Below the pieces are notes generated by a model. It saw only the letters and a list, made by a program, of their open reading frames with translations, was not told the origin of the DNA and did no database searches. Shown in pieces: positions 16,989-26,274 of a DNA stretch of 64,000 bases (its first letter is position 1; each line of letters begins with the position of its first letter). The stretch is from an uncultured bacterium (GTDB lineage Bacteria; Planctomycetota; Phycisphaerae; Phycisphaerales; UBA1924): NCBI GenBank assembly GCA_903834785.1, contig CAILKP010000053.1, forward strand, positions 22,084 to 86,083, read 5' to 3'. A program made the translations under genes and the position numbers.

Positions 16989-17414
16989 TCAGGCCGCGGG
17001 CTTGCGCTTCATGAGGTTGTTCATGGCTTCATCGATCAGCACCAGCCAGGTGTGGCTCATCAGCCGCTGCGGGGGCTGCTCGAAGCTCAGGCCGAGCACG
17101 TACCAACCGTTCTCGGCCTGGCGCTGGTTGCGGATGCGGCAGCACTTGAGCGTGCGCGTGCCGTCCTGGCAGACCCATGAAACCACGATCATCGTGTTCA
17201 CCGTCCACGGCTCGGCCGACAGAGCACGGACGCCGCCGCGGCTGACATCGCGGACGTGGATCTGCGCCCGGTTGATCACCTCCTGGGCCTGCTCATCAAC
17301 GATGAGCGCCTCGGCAGGGATCAGGTACTTGTGCCGCTCGTGCTGCCGCCGCTCGTCGGCATGTACTGCGGCACCGAGCTGCTGGTGATCGTTGGCGGAG
17401 GTGTTCTTGTCCAT
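16989..17414 (-). CDS. PilZ domain protein
   Basis: Small cytoplasmic protein of 141 residues made essentially of one PilZ domain, a cyclic-di-GMP receptor fold. The two ligand motifs are present: RxxxR in ERRQHERHKY (around residues 22-31) and DxSxxG in VRDVSRGGV (around residue 55). The C terminus has a predicted helix (WLVLIDEAMNNLMKRK). Its effector is not evident; it could act on motility, adhesion or secretion. The gene is divergent from the Gfo/Idh/MocA gene. Confidence 0.82.
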   Translation of the reverse strand: MDKNTSANDHQQLGAAVHADERRQHERHKYLIPAEALIVDEQAQEVINRAQIHVRDVSRGGVRALSAEPWTVNTMIVVSWVCQDGTRTLKCCRIRNQRQAENGWYVLGLSFEQPPQRLMSHTWLVLIDEAMNNLMKRKPAA

Positions 17415-17593
17415 AGGGAAATCAAATGAAGATGCTCGATGTACGACCTTCGGGTTTGTTCTTAGTCGAATCGTGCCGGCCCCTGCTTGACCGCTCGGCG
17501 AACGCGGGCGGACATCCGCGATCTACCCGATTCGAGAAGTCGGAACAGATTGACAATGGTCCGGGAAAATGTGCGTTCCTCCCGGATCGGGAC

Positions 17594-17621
17594 TTGCACG
17601 GAGGTCCGGATGGTGTATCTT
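17594..17621 (+). promoter_or_regulatory. Possible promoter for the Tat oxidoreductase gene
   Basis: TTGCAC, 16-bp spacer, TATCTT in the 333-bp gap between the divergent PilZ and oxidoreductase genes, 127 bp before the oxidoreductase ATG. This is a weak consensus match; the rest of the gap shows nothing else recognisable. Confidence 0.25.
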
Positions 17622-17747
17622 GTGCTGGTCGGACCTGTTGGCCGGTGCCCTGGTTCCGATACTGCCACCGGCGGTTGTGCGGGCACTGCGACCCGTAAGC
17701 CGGTGTGGCAACTTCCTATCTGTGGGCAACTTCCGAGTCCTTTCCCA

Positions 17748-19064
17748 ATGAGCATCGAACTTTCCCGGCGTGACTTTCTGCAGACTTCCGGCGGCGTGAC
17801 GGCGGCGGTTCTGGCCGCCGGGACAGTGGCCGGTGTTGGTGCGGGGCTCCTCCTGCCCCGGACTGCATCAGCACGTACAGGCGGCGCGGGCCGGCTGAAG
17901 GTCGGCGTCATCGGCTGCGGCGGGCGCGGCACGGGTGCGGCCATGAACATTCTGGAGGCCTCGCCGGACGTCGAGATCACGGCGATCGGCGACATGTTCC
18001 CCGACCGCATCGCCGGTGCCCGCGAGGAACTCGCCAAGCAGGACAAGGCCCTTGCCGATCGGGTCAAGGTCACCGATGGCAGCGTGTTCCACGGCTTTGA
18101 TGCGTACGAGAAGGTGCTGGCCACTGATGTGGACATCGTCATTCTGGCCACGCCGCCTGGCTTCCGGCCGATGCACTTTGCCGCGGCTGTGGCCGCGGGC
18201 AAACACGTGTTTATGGAGAAGCCCGTCGCGGTGGACCCGGCGGGTGTCCGCACGGTGATCGCCGCCGCCCGTGCCGCGGCGGAGAAGAAGCTATCAGTGG
18301 TCGCCGGCACGCAGCGCCGGCACGAAGTCTGCTACCAGGAGGCCCTCAAGCGTGTGCAGGATGGCGCAATCGGCAAGGTGCTCTCGGCGAGCGTGTACTG
18401 GAACCAGGGCGGCCTGTGGATGAACCAGCGCAAGCCCGAGTGGAGCGACGCCGAGTGGCAGATGCGCAACTGGCTGTACTTCACCTGGCTTTCCGGTGAT
18501 CACATCTGCGAGCAGCACGTGCACAACCTTGATGCCGCGGTGTGGTTCCTCGGCGGCACGCCGGACCGCGCCAGCGGCCAGGGTGGCCGTCAGGTGCGCA
18601 CGCAGCCGGCCTATGGGCACGGCTACGACCACTTCGCAATCGAGTACGAGTACGCCGATGGCCGCAAGATCAACAGCTACTGCCGGCAGATCGACGGCTG
18701 TGCCAGCCGCGTGGAGGAGGTCATCTACGGTACCGATGGCATGGTCAAACTCGGAAGCTTCGGCAAGGGTGAGATCGTCGGCAAGAACCCGTGGAAGTTC
18801 GAAGGCAAACAGACCAACCCCTACGTGCAGGAGCACAAGGATCTGGTCGCCAGCATCACCGGTGGAACGTACCTCAACCACGGCGAGCGCATCGCCCACA
18901 ACACGCTGGTTGCGATCATGGGCCGCATGTCGGCCTATACCGGCAAGGTTGTTTCGTGGGAGGCGGCGATGAACAGCAAGCTGGATTTGATGCCGCCGAA
19001 GCTGGAACTCAGCACGTTGGCCACGCCCGAAGTGGCGGTGCCGGGTAAGACGCCGCTGATCTGA
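17748..19064 (+). CDS. Gfo/Idh/MocA family oxidoreductase, Tat-exported
   Basis: NAD(P)-dependent sugar or polyol dehydrogenase-like protein, 438 residues. A twin-arginine signal SRRDFLQTSGG followed by an Ala/Val-rich stretch directs it across the membrane folded with cofactor. The Rossmann fold begins at about residue 47 with VGVIGCGGRGTGA; the family signature EKPVAVDPAGVR (EKP) and the second domain (QRRHEVCYQEALKRVQDGAIGKV) are present. The ATG at 17748 is chosen because it begins the Tat signal. It is followed by a Tat-exported isomerase-like gene after 30 nt. Such pairs are common and highly expanded in planctomycetes, where they are linked to carbohydrate processing; the substrate is unknown. 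Confidence 0.9.
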   Translation: MSIELSRRDFLQTSGGVTAAVLAAGTVAGVGAGLLLPRTASARTGGAGRLKVGVIGCGGRGTGAAMNILEASPDVEITAIGDMFPDRIAGAREELAKQDKALADRVKVTDGSVFHGFDAYEKVLATDVDIVILATPPGFRPMHFAAAVAAGKHVFMEKPVAVDPAGVRTVIAAARAAAEKKLSVVAGTQRRHEVCYQEALKRVQDGAIGKVLSASVYWNQGGLWMNQRKPEWSDAEWQMRNWLYFTWLSGDHICEQHVHNLDAAVWFLGGTPDRASGQGGRQVRTQPAYGHGYDHFAIEYEYADGRKINSYCRQIDGCASRVEEVIYGTDGMVKLGSFGKGEIVGKNPWKFEGKQTNPYVQEHKDLVASITGGTYLNHGERIAHNTLVAIMGRMSAYTGKVVSWEAAMNSKLDLMPPKLELSTLATPEVAVPGKTPLI

Positions 19065-19094
19065 TCGCTGGCTGGGCTGATCTGGAGCAACACT

Positions 19095-19982
19095 ATGAAA
19101 CGACGGGATTTTCTTGCAGCGACTGCGGCGACAGCCGCGGTGGGTGTGTCGGCTGGCCTCGCTGCCGGGGCAGTGAAGTCCAGCGCGCCGGCTGGTGCAG
19201 CCGCGACGCCTCGGGCGGTCAAGGGGCGGCTGAAGCAATCGGTCTGCCGCTGGTGCTTTGGCGGGATGAAGCTTGATGAGTTGTGTCGCGCAGCCAAGGA
19301 CATCGGTCTGCAGTCGGTGGAGCTGCTCAATCCCGACGAGTTCGCCACCGTGGCCAAGCACGGGCTGACATGCGCCGTGGCGAGCTTTGTCAAGTCCAAT
19401 ACCATCGGCAAGGGCTTCAACCGCATTGAGCATCACGATGCGATCATCGCTGAGTTACAGGAGCGGCTGCCGCTGGTCAAGTCCGCAGGGATCCCCCAGC
19501 AGATCGTCTTCTCCGGCAACCGCGGCGGCATGGATGACAAGGAAGGGCTTAAGAACTGCGCCATCGGCCTGCGTCGCATCACGCCGCTGGCTGAGCAGCT
19601 CGGTATCACAATCGTGATGGAGCTGCTCAACAGCAAGGTGGACCACAAGGACTACATGTGCGACCGCACCCCCTGGGGTGTGGAGCTGTGCAAGCAGGTC
19701 GGCAGCCCTCGCTTCAAGCTGCTCTACGACATCTACCACATGCAGATCATGGAAGGCGATGTCATCCGCACGATCACCGACCACCACCAGCACATCGGCC
19801 ATTACCACACCGCGGGTGTGCCCGGTCGGCGTGAACTCGATGATCGGCAGGAACTCAACTACAAGGCCATCTGCGAGGCCATTGTGGCCACGGGGTACAC
19901 GGGCTACTTGGGGCAGGAGTTCATGCCCTCGCGTGATGCTCTCACCTCGCTGCGCGAGGCGTTCGTCACATGCGACGTGTGA
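19095..19982 (+). CDS. Xylose isomerase-like TIM-barrel protein (hydroxypyruvate isomerase-like), Tat-exported
   Basis: Sugar phosphate isomerase/epimerase family protein, 295 residues. The N terminus has a Tat motif KRRDFLAATAATAAVG. The barrel shows MKLDELCRAAKDIGLQSVELL, VMELLNSKVDHKDYMCD (metal-binding Glu), LLYDIYHMQIMEGD and HYHTAGVPGRRELDD, all matching hydroxypyruvate isomerase-like enzymes. It is 30 nt after the Gfo/Idh/MocA gene and probably acts with it in the periplasm on a sugar derivative. Hydroxypyruvate isomerase activity itself is not certain, as these family names are often assigned only by similarity. Confidence 0.87.
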   Translation: MKRRDFLAATAATAAVGVSAGLAAGAVKSSAPAGAAATPRAVKGRLKQSVCRWCFGGMKLDELCRAAKDIGLQSVELLNPDEFATVAKHGLTCAVASFVKSNTIGKGFNRIEHHDAIIAELQERLPLVKSAGIPQQIVFSGNRGGMDDKEGLKNCAIGLRRITPLAEQLGITIVMELLNSKVDHKDYMCDRTPWGVELCKQVGSPRFKLLYDIYHMQIMEGDVIRTITDHHQHIGHYHTAGVPGRRELDDRQELNYKAICEAIVATGYTGYLGQEFMPSRDALTSLREAFVTCDV

Positions 19983-20009
19983 CCGTGCCGGGTTCCATCC
20001 GTTGGCGCA

Positions 20010-21044
20010 TCACTGCAGCGTAAAGACCCGGGCCGCGAAACGGTCCTGATCGCGGGCGAAGTCGATCGGCGCTGGCGGCAGCTTCAGCCAGCGGGGCTGG
20101 CGGCCAAGCCCGCGGATGATCTCACGGTCCAGCCGCCCCGGCATGCACAGTTCCTGCGTGTTGGTGGAGGCGAACAGCACACCTTTGGGTGCCAGCAGGT
20201 CAGCGGCCTCGCCGACGAGCCGCGCGTAGTCGGCCACGCTGCTCCACGGCCGGATTTTTCGCTTGGGTGACCCTGAGGCGAAGCTGGGCGGGTCGAGGAT
20301 GATCAGGTCGTACTTGAGCCCCTTGCGTCGGGCGTACGTGAAGTACTCAAACGTGTCCATCTTGGCGAACCAGTGCTGGCTGACGTCAAGCCCGTTGAGG
20401 GCGAAGCTCCGCTTGCCCCAATCGAGGTAGCGGCCGGAGACGTCAACGCTGGTGGTCGCCGCACCGCCAGTCGCGGCAGCGATGGAGAAGGCGCAGGTGT
20501 ACGCGAAGGTGTTCAGCACGGTCGGCGGCGGCCCGCCTGCGCGGACGCGGTTGGCCGCCCAGGCGGCAGTGAAGACGCGGTTCTCACGCTGATCCAGGAA
20601 GATGCCCGTTGACAGCCCGTCAAAGAGCCGGATCTCCAGCTTCCAGTCGGCCTCTTGCACCACAATCGCCTCGGTCAACGGCACGCCCGCGGTGGGTGTG
20701 GCGCTGGTGACTTCCTCCGGCAAGGCCCCGCCCATGCGGGAGCGGTCCCGGGCGAACGGCTTGTGATACACGGCGGTGGCCCCCAGCGGCCCAAGCACCT
20801 CAAGCACCGTTGCGGCTTGTGCTCGGCCATCGAACTCGGCCGGAGCGCGACCTTCGTAGACGATCAGCACGGTGCCCGGGCCGTAGCTATCAACAAACAC
20901 GCCATCAAGGCCGTCGGCAATGCCTGAGAACAGCCGCATCGCCTGCGTCCGGCCGGTGTCCAGCAGCGGTCGCCGCCGCTCGATAGCGCGGCGGAGCAGA
21001 TCGGCAAAGTGCGAGGTCAGGTCGCTTGGGCGGGTGCCGGGCAT
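20010..21044 (-). CDS. Class I SAM-dependent rRNA methyltransferase (RlmI/RlmK-like)
   Basis: Likely 23S rRNA cytosine-C5 or guanine methyltransferase, 344 residues. The SAM-binding region reads VLNTFAYTCAFSIAAATGGA and VDVSGRYLDWGKRSFALNGL; the catalytic-site motif is LIILDPPSFASG. The substrate-binding N-terminal half has TGRTQAMRLFSGIADGLDGVFVDSYG. The frame remains open upstream to 21257, but the ATG at 21044 matches the start of family similarity and avoids overlap with the plus-strand gene at 21100. The RNA substrate and position cannot be decided from sequence alone. Confidence 0.85.
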   Translation of the reverse strand: MPGTRPSDLTSHFADLLRRAIERRRPLLDTGRTQAMRLFSGIADGLDGVFVDSYGPGTVLIVYEGRAPAEFDGRAQAATVLEVLGPLGATAVYHKPFARDRSRMGGALPEEVTSATPTAGVPLTEAIVVQEADWKLEIRLFDGLSTGIFLDQRENRVFTAAWAANRVRAGGPPPTVLNTFAYTCAFSIAAATGGAATTSVDVSGRYLDWGKRSFALNGLDVSQHWFAKMDTFEYFTYARRKGLKYDLIILDPPSFASGSPKRKIRPWSSVADYARLVGEAADLLAPKGVLFASTNTQELCMPGRLDREIIRGLGRQPRWLKLPPAPIDFARDQDRFAARVFTLQ

Positions 21045-21099
21045 TGCGGCAGGATAAGCCCGCCGCGGGATGTACCATGGGCGCTGAAGGAAGCCCCCG

Positions 21100-21444
21100 A
21101 TGACCAGCGAGCAGTTCAGAGCGTTGTGCCTGCGGATGCCTCTGGCGGTGGAGGGCAAGCACATGCAGCACGCGGATTTCCGCATCCGGGGCAAGATCTT
21201 CGCCACGCTGCCACCGGCTGATGCCCAGCGCCATCGCTGGGGTGTGGTCAAACTCACGCCGGCTCAACAGGCGGAGTGGATGAAGCATCAGCCGGACGCG
21301 TGGGTGCCGGCCGCAGGGCAGTGGGGGGCCCGCGGCTGGACCCGGGTGCTGCTCTCGTGCGTTCGGGCTACCGATGCCGCGGCGGCCGTGCTGGCGGCGT
21401 GGCGCAACACGGCGCCAGCCAAACTGGTGGCGGAGGTTGGCTGA
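21100..21444 (+). CDS. MmcQ/YjbR family protein
   Basis: Protein of 114 residues with the CyaY-like fold typical of MmcQ/YjbR. Characteristic features are EQFRALCLRMPLAVEGKHMQHADFRIRGKIFATL near the start, VVKLTPAQQAEWM in the middle, and a WTRVLLS segment near the end. Biochemical function is not established for the family; DNA binding has been proposed from structure. It is divergent from the methyltransferase gene with 55 bp between them and converges with the phosphoesterase gene. Confidence 0.8.
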   Translation: MTSEQFRALCLRMPLAVEGKHMQHADFRIRGKIFATLPPADAQRHRWGVVKLTPAQQAEWMKHQPDAWVPAAGQWGARGWTRVLLSCVRATDAAAAVLAAWRNTAPAKLVAEVG

Positions 21445-21471
21445 TCCGGGCTGCCGAGTTGCCAAGCCGCG

Positions 21472-22479
21472 TTACTTGCGAGCCTGCCAGCCGTAGGGCG
21501 TGTACTGGCAGTCGACCGTGCCATCGTCGAACAGGTCGACGAGGGTGTAGCCCTCGGTGGCCTCGGCGTTGGGGCCCTTCCACCAGCCGCCGCTGACCGC
21601 ACCGTTGCAGCAGTAGCGGATGCCGCGGAAGTCGAGCCGATCCAGCCGGTGCGTGTGGCCGGAGATGGCGGCCCGCACGTGGCCGGACTTCTCAAACAGC
21701 TCGCGAAGCTCGTTGCTGTCGGTGTGCATCAGCCCGGCGGCGATCTTCAGCGAGCCGTCCTTCTCGCGCTTGCCGACCATCGCGGTGGCCGAGAAGATCG
21801 GGATGTGGGAGATCACCAGCGTGTGCGTACCGGGCTTCACGGCCGCCAGATCGCTCTTGAGCCAGTCCATCTGCTCGGCATCCACCTTGCCGATGTAGCC
21901 GTCGGCGTCGCTCGGGTCCGGCTGCACGCTGTCGATGTGCACGAAGTGCCATCCGCCCAGGTCATAGGAGTGGTATGACCGCTTCATCCCAAGCGTTTCG
22001 ATCGCCCGCTGCTTGCCCCAGAGTTTCTCTGTGCCGGACGTCTTGCTCTTGGACTTGTTCCAGCCCCAGATGTCGTGGTTGCCCAGTGTCTGCTCGATGC
22101 GCAGGCCGGTGTTGTCCTTGATCGTCTTGGTCAGCAGTTCCCACTGCAGCGCGGTCCGGGCCTCATCGGCGGCGAAGGAGTCCATGATCAGGTCGCCGCC
22201 GGTGACGATCAGCTGCGGCTTGTCGGCCTGACCTTCGACGTGCTTGAGGCACCGTGCCAGGCCCTCAGCCGCGGCGAGCTCCGGCTGAATGTGGATATCT
22301 GTCAAATGGGCGATGCGAAGGGAGCGGTTGCGCCTGCCGGCCGGTGCCGCTGCCGCCGGGGTGGTCGCGGGCTTGGCACCTGCTACACCGGCGGTGGCTG
22401 CAACGAGAAGCCCAGCGGCAGACGCCATGAGCAGGCCGCGGCGGGAAAGGGATGCGGGATGAGAGTCGCGGGGGTTCAT
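21472..22479 (-). CDS. Calcineurin-like metallophosphoesterase, Tat-exported
   Basis: Exported phosphoesterase of 335 residues. A Tat signal (LSRRGLLMAS then hydrophobic run) ends around AGAKP. The metal-binding set is complete: HLTDIHIQPE, GGDLIMD, TLGNHDIWGW, VISHIPIF and SGHTHRLDRL. The frame is open for a further 175 codons upstream but with no family similarity; the ATG at 22479 begins the Tat signal and has GGAG about 10 nt upstream. The substrate is unknown (nucleotide, phosphodiester or phosphoprotein). Confidence 0.88.
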   Translation of the reverse strand: MNPRDSHPASLSRRGLLMASAAGLLVAATAGVAGAKPATTPAAAAPAGRRNRSLRIAHLTDIHIQPELAAAEGLARCLKHVEGQADKPQLIVTGGDLIMDSFAADEARTALQWELLTKTIKDNTGLRIEQTLGNHDIWGWNKSKSKTSGTEKLWGKQRAIETLGMKRSYHSYDLGGWHFVHIDSVQPDPSDADGYIGKVDAEQMDWLKSDLAAVKPGTHTLVISHIPIFSATAMVGKREKDGSLKIAAGLMHTDSNELRELFEKSGHVRAAISGHTHRLDRLDFRGIRYCCNGAVSGGWWKGPNAEATEGYTLVDLFDDGTVDCQYTPYGWQARK

Positions 22480-23004
22480 TTCGATGGCTCCGGGGAGGCG
22501 ACGGATGACAGGCATCGACTGTACCGCCGGCGGGTCGGTATCGCGGAGTGCATTGGTAAAGCTGTGGTCAAGATGACGTGCGGCGAAGGGTTGTGGCCTG
22601 GGATCGTGCAGCCGCACCTGTCGCCGTTGCCTGTTGGCCGTTGTCCGTTGCTCACCTGACTCATGCCCACCCGTCGGTCCTGTGGAGCGCGTGCCGCGGG
22701 CAGGGTCTGTACTGGTGAGTACCAAACAGCACCCATTCAGATCAAGACGTCTGTCGCCGGCGGTGAGGTCCTCACGAGGCGGGTTGGAACTGATGCGAGA
22801 ATCTCGCCGGGCGATGCAAGAACTCTCTAACACCATGACATGTTGAAGGGAGTCCCGCTCGTGCGGGTGATGGTGTCGTGGTGTCCATTTCTTTTTGTGT
22901 TGCCCGCAGCGGCCTGCCTTCGCCACGATGTCACGTTTGGTCTGGTCGGTTCTACGGCAGGTTGGTCGCGGGACTCGCGCTCCGGCGTGAGGAGAGAGAT
23001 TCAC
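22480..23004. other. 536-bp divergent spacer, nothing recognised
   Basis: Lies between the divergent phosphoesterase and CHRD genes, so it must hold both promoters, but no good -35/-10 pair stands out. A 5-bp hairpin CCCGC-TCGT-GCGGG lies near 22855. Confidence 0.4.
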
Positions 23005-23015
23005 AAGGAGCGATT

Positions 23016-23594
23016 ATGCAGACTTCATTCCGTTCGATGGTTGCCGCCGCGGCGGTTCTGGCTGTTGCTGGCGTGGCTCAGGCCCATGTGGAGGTGTTCA
23101 CCGCGTTCCTGAGCGGCGCCAACGAGGCTCCCGTGAACACCTCGCCGGCGTCCGGGTTCACCACGGTGACGCTGGACCTGGACCTGGCCACGCTGCGCGT
23201 GCAGGTGGACTTCACCGGCCTGCTCGGCAACGTGTCGGCTTGCCACATCCACGGCCTGACCGCCCTGCCGGGCGTGGGCACCGCGGGCGTCATGACGCCG
23301 ACCCCGACCTTCCCGGGCTTCCCCAGCGGCGTGCGTGCGGGCTCCTATGACGCGACGCTGGACCTGACCCTGGCTTCGTCGTACAACGCGGCGTTCATCA
23401 CAGCTAGCGGCGGCACCGTCAGCGGTGCGTTCAACCGCCTGGTTCAGTCGCTTGAGGAAGGCCGCGCGTACCTCAACGTCCACAGCCAGGCCTTCCCGGG
23501 CGGCGAGATCCGCGGGTTCCTGGTGCCGACCCCCGGTGCGGCCGCCGTCCTGGGCATGGCCGGTCTGGTCGCCATGCGTCGCCGCCGCGCCTGA
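23016..23594 (+). CDS. CHRD domain protein with PEP-CTERM-like anchor
   Basis: Exported protein of 192 residues. AAGGAG at 23005-23010 sits five bases before the ATG, an unusually good ribosome-binding site for this window. A signal peptide ends near AQA-HVE. The CHRD domain (named after chordin) spans residues about 24-165 with LSGANEAPVNTSPASGF, VSACHIHGL and AYLNVHSQAFPGGEIRGFL. The C terminus PTPGAAAVLGMAGLVAMRRRR resembles a PEP-CTERM sorting tail: short motif, hydrophobic helix, arginine cluster. It is probably secreted or cell-surface sorted. A strong terminator follows, so it is monocistronic. Confidence 0.88.
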   Translation: MQTSFRSMVAAAAVLAVAGVAQAHVEVFTAFLSGANEAPVNTSPASGFTTVTLDLDLATLRVQVDFTGLLGNVSACHIHGLTALPGVGTAGVMTPTPTFPGFPSGVRAGSYDATLDLTLASSYNAAFITASGGTVSGAFNRLVQSLEEGRAYLNVHSQAFPGGEIRGFLVPTPGAAAVLGMAGLVAMRRRRA

Positions 23595-23632
23595 GCGGGC
23601 GTACCTGCTCGATAGACTGAGTTCTCTCCAAT

Positions 23633-23673
23633 GGACCACCCCCGGCAGACGCACTTGCCGGGGGTGGTCCTTT
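23633..23673 (+). terminator. Intrinsic terminator after the CHRD gene
   Basis: Perfect 15-bp stem (23633-23647 with 23656-23670), 8-nt loop, then TTTG. It lies 39 bp after the stop. Confidence 0.85.
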
Positions 23674-23730
23674 GTGGAGCGGCCCTTGGTGGGGGTGCCT
23701 CGCCGCCGTCGGAGGTGCGAAGTCACCCGC

Positions 23731-24534
23731 TCAGCGGGCGATGGTGCGGAGCAGATCGTCCGCTGAGCCCATGATGATCTCGGGGTGCCTGGCGGGATCA
23801 AGACGCAGGAGTACAGCCTGGAGATCATCGGCGTCCAGTCCGACGCAGCCGAGCGTTCCGGCACCATCGGGGTGGGCGCGGTGTATGAAGATGGCGCTGC
23901 CCGCACCCGGGACGACCGGCCACCGGTTGTAGTCGATGACCGCGGCATGAAAGTACAGGTCATCGTCTCGCCGCAGCCGGTCGGTCACCGCCGCGGCCGC
24001 CGCGCCGGTGAGCCACTGGTTGTACTGCGGCGAGGTCGGGTCCTCGCACCAGGCATCATCCGGCCCCACGACCTTGTACGGCAGCCGCGGGCGGAAGTCG
24101 GGGTCCTCACCGAAGAGTTCGGTGATCGTGAAGCGGCCCGTGGGCGATCGTTTGTCTCCCTCGCGCTTCTGGCCCGGTGGGGCGAAGCCGCCGGTACCGA
24201 CTGTACTGGCGTACGGACCGAGCACCCGCGTGAAGGGGCCTGCCGCGGTTGCGGCCTCGAAGACGGACACTGTGACGAACCGGCGGTTGGCCGGCGTGTG
24301 GTTGTTGTGTCCCAGCACCACCACGACCTGGGTGCAGCCTGAGCGCGCCGGCGGGACGGCCTGGATCACTGCGTGCGCCTGCGGCTCAGAGAACTCCGGA
24401 TGACTGGCGGTGCAGCCGCCGAGAGCCAGGAGTGCAAGCAACGCGGGCAGCAGCAGATGGAGCAGGGGCGAGGTCTGGTTCGCTCTGACGCTTGAAGGGA
24501 ACAGGGCGATGGGCGGGGCTGGTGGTCGTGCCAT
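23731..24534 (-). CDS. Lipoprotein with L,D-transpeptidase-like (YkuD) catalytic domain
   Basis: Envelope protein of 267 residues. The N terminus carries a lipoprotein signal with lipobox LLALGGC. The catalytic part resembles YkuD-type L,D-transpeptidases: GPYASTVGTGG and REGDKRSPTGRFTITELFG upstream, then IFIHRAH and GTLGCVGLD with the presumed nucleophile Cys. Such proteins crosslink or edit peptidoglycan. The ATG at 24534 is preferred over 24690 because CAGGAG lies six bases upstream and the signal peptide starts there. Specificity (crosslinking versus lipoprotein attachment) is unknown. Confidence 0.8.
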   Translation of the reverse strand: MARPPAPPIALFPSSVRANQTSPLLHLLLPALLALLALGGCTASHPEFSEPQAHAVIQAVPPARSGCTQVVVVLGHNNHTPANRRFVTVSVFEAATAAGPFTRVLGPYASTVGTGGFAPPGQKREGDKRSPTGRFTITELFGEDPDFRPRLPYKVVGPDDAWCEDPTSPQYNQWLTGAAAAAVTDRLRRDDDLYFHAAVIDYNRWPVVPGAGSAIFIHRAHPDGAGTLGCVGLDADDLQAVLLRLDPARHPEIIMGSADDLLRTIAR

Positions 24535-24635
24535 GGGGAGCTCCTGCGATACAAGGGGGACCAACGGTACCGCGGTCGCGTCACCGTCGGAGTTGAGCTG
24601 CCGCACGGGGTTGCCAGCCGCGGTAGCATTCCCCC

Positions 24636-25811
24636 GTGCGTGATCCGCGGCTTGACCAACTTGCCGAAGTGCTCGTTCGCCACTGTGCAAAGGTGCGACC
24701 GGGTGACCTGGTGACCATTGTCAGCGAGCCCGCCGGGATGGGCGGCGTGGAGGCGGTGTTCGAGGCGGTGCTGCGGGCCGGGGCCCACCCGAGCTTTCAT
24801 CCGCGGAGCGGGCGATTGGCCGAGATCATGCTGCGGCAGGGCGGTGCCCAGCAGATCGAGCACATCTGCCCCTTCGAGCAGTTCCGGCTGCAGCGGTGTG
24901 ATGTGCTGATGGTGCTGTTGCAGCCGGTCAATACGCGGGCGACGGGCGGTGTGGCCGCCGAGCGACTGGCGATGAGCCAGCGGGCACGCCGCGAGCTGAT
25001 GGCGATGTCGATGGCTCGGGCAGCAGCCGGGGAGATGCGGTACGTGCTCAGCGAGATTCCGACTGCTGCCGCGGCGCAGGAGGCGGAGATGTCGCTGCGT
25101 CAGTACGAGGACTGGGTGTATCGGGCAGGCATGCTGGACCGGCCGGACCCGGTAGCGGCATGGCAGGAGTTGGACCGGCAGCACAAGCGGGCGATCCAGT
25201 GGCTTGGCGGCAAGCGGGTGCTGCGGTTTGTCAGTCCGCCGCGGGATGGTTCGGGCGGGAGGTCTGACCATGACGGCACGGACCTGACGGTTGATGTCAC
25301 CGGAGGAACGTGGATCAGTTGTGCCGGCGGTGAGAACTTCCCGGATGGCGAGATTTTCACCGGGCCGGCCGGGGCCGATGGTGTGGTGAACTTCACCTAC
25401 CCGGCTGTGTTCCGCGGCAAGGAAGTGCGCGGGATCCGGCTGCGGTTTGCTGGCGGCCGCGTGGCCGATGCCAGTGCGACGCACAATCAGGATCATCTGC
25501 TGACGCTGCTGGACTCCGACGATGGGGCCAGGGTGATGGGGGAGATCGCCATCGGCACCAACTACGGGCTGACGGATTTCATCCGCAACACCTTCTTTGA
25601 TGAGAAGATCGGCGGGACGTTTCACCTGGCGCTCGGCGCCGGATATCCGGAGAGCGGCAACAGCAATCAGTCGGGGCTGCACTGGGACATGGTCAGCGAC
25701 CTGCGGCCGGGGGGCACGTTCCCGGGCTCGCCCGGCGGCGAGATCTTTGCCGATGGTGAGTTGTTCCACCGGGACGGCCGGTTCATCCATGCGGGCATGC
25801 CAGGGGCATAG
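24636..25811 (+). CDS. M29 family aminopeptidase
   Basis: Metal-dependent exopeptidase of the thermophilic aminopeptidase family, 391 residues. Metal and active-site segments: NFPDGEIFTGP (residues about 232-242), GEIAIGTNYGL, FDEKIGGTFHLALGAGYPE and GLHWDMVSDLR, ending in DGELFHRDGRFI. It starts with GTG (24636). It releases N-terminal amino acids from peptides in the cytoplasm. It is divergent from the L,D-transpeptidase-like gene and followed after 20 nt by crcB. Confidence 0.92.
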   Translation: MRDPRLDQLAEVLVRHCAKVRPGDLVTIVSEPAGMGGVEAVFEAVLRAGAHPSFHPRSGRLAEIMLRQGGAQQIEHICPFEQFRLQRCDVLMVLLQPVNTRATGGVAAERLAMSQRARRELMAMSMARAAAGEMRYVLSEIPTAAAAQEAEMSLRQYEDWVYRAGMLDRPDPVAAWQELDRQHKRAIQWLGGKRVLRFVSPPRDGSGGRSDHDGTDLTVDVTGGTWISCAGGENFPDGEIFTGPAGADGVVNFTYPAVFRGKEVRGIRLRFAGGRVADASATHNQDHLLTLLDSDDGARVMGEIAIGTNYGLTDFIRNTFFDEKIGGTFHLALGAGYPESGNSNQSGLHWDMVSDLRPGGTFPGSPGGEIFADGELFHRDGRFIHAGMPGA

Positions 25812-25831
25812 CCGAGTACGATGGGGCTGGT

Positions 25832-26239
25832 ATGACAGAGTCGCCGATTCTCAAACCTGTGCTTGTGTTCGTGGGATCCGGTGCTGGCGGGCTGCTGCGC
25901 TACGCACTGGGCGGGCTGATCCAGACGTGGTGGGGCCCGGCGTTTCCGATGGGCACGATGCTGGTGAACATCTCCGGCTGCTTTGCGAAGGGGTTTCTTG
26001 CCACAGCGTTTGCAGGGCAGTTGCCGCTGCGTGAGGAGTACCGGCTGGTGCTGCTGGTTGGCGTGCTGGGCGGGTACACCACGTTCTCGTCATTCGGGCG
26101 CGAGACGATTGTGCTGATGGAGGAGGGTGCGTGGGCACGGGCTGGCGCGTATGTGCTGACGAGCGTTATTGTGGGGCTGGCGGCGGTGTGGTTGGGTGGC
26201 CTGCTGGCGGGGCGCATCTGGCCGACTGCACCGGCGTGA
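25832..26239 (+). CDS. crcB: Fluoride ion channel/exporter CrcB (Fluc)
   Basis: Small dual-topology membrane protein of 135 residues that exports fluoride. Four hydrophobic helices; family motifs are GSGAGGLLRYALGG, GTMLVNISGCFAKGF and GVLGGYTTFSSFGRE. It is 20 nt downstream of the aminopeptidase gene, probably co-transcribed. No crcB (fluoride) riboswitch is possible immediately upstream because that sequence is coding. Confidence 0.93.
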   Translation: MTESPILKPVLVFVGSGAGGLLRYALGGLIQTWWGPAFPMGTMLVNISGCFAKGFLATAFAGQLPLREEYRLVLLVGVLGGYTTFSSFGRETIVLMEEGAWARAGAYVLTSVIVGLAAVWLGGLLAGRIWPTAPA

Positions 26240-26274
26240 GCATGCTGGATTCGCCGCGGGGCTTTCCCGAAAGG

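Noticed and set aside
25812..25831. Possible fluoride riboswitch upstream of crcB
   Set aside because: Only 20 nt separate crcB from the aminopeptidase stop; the sequence before is coding and shows no crcB-motif fold.
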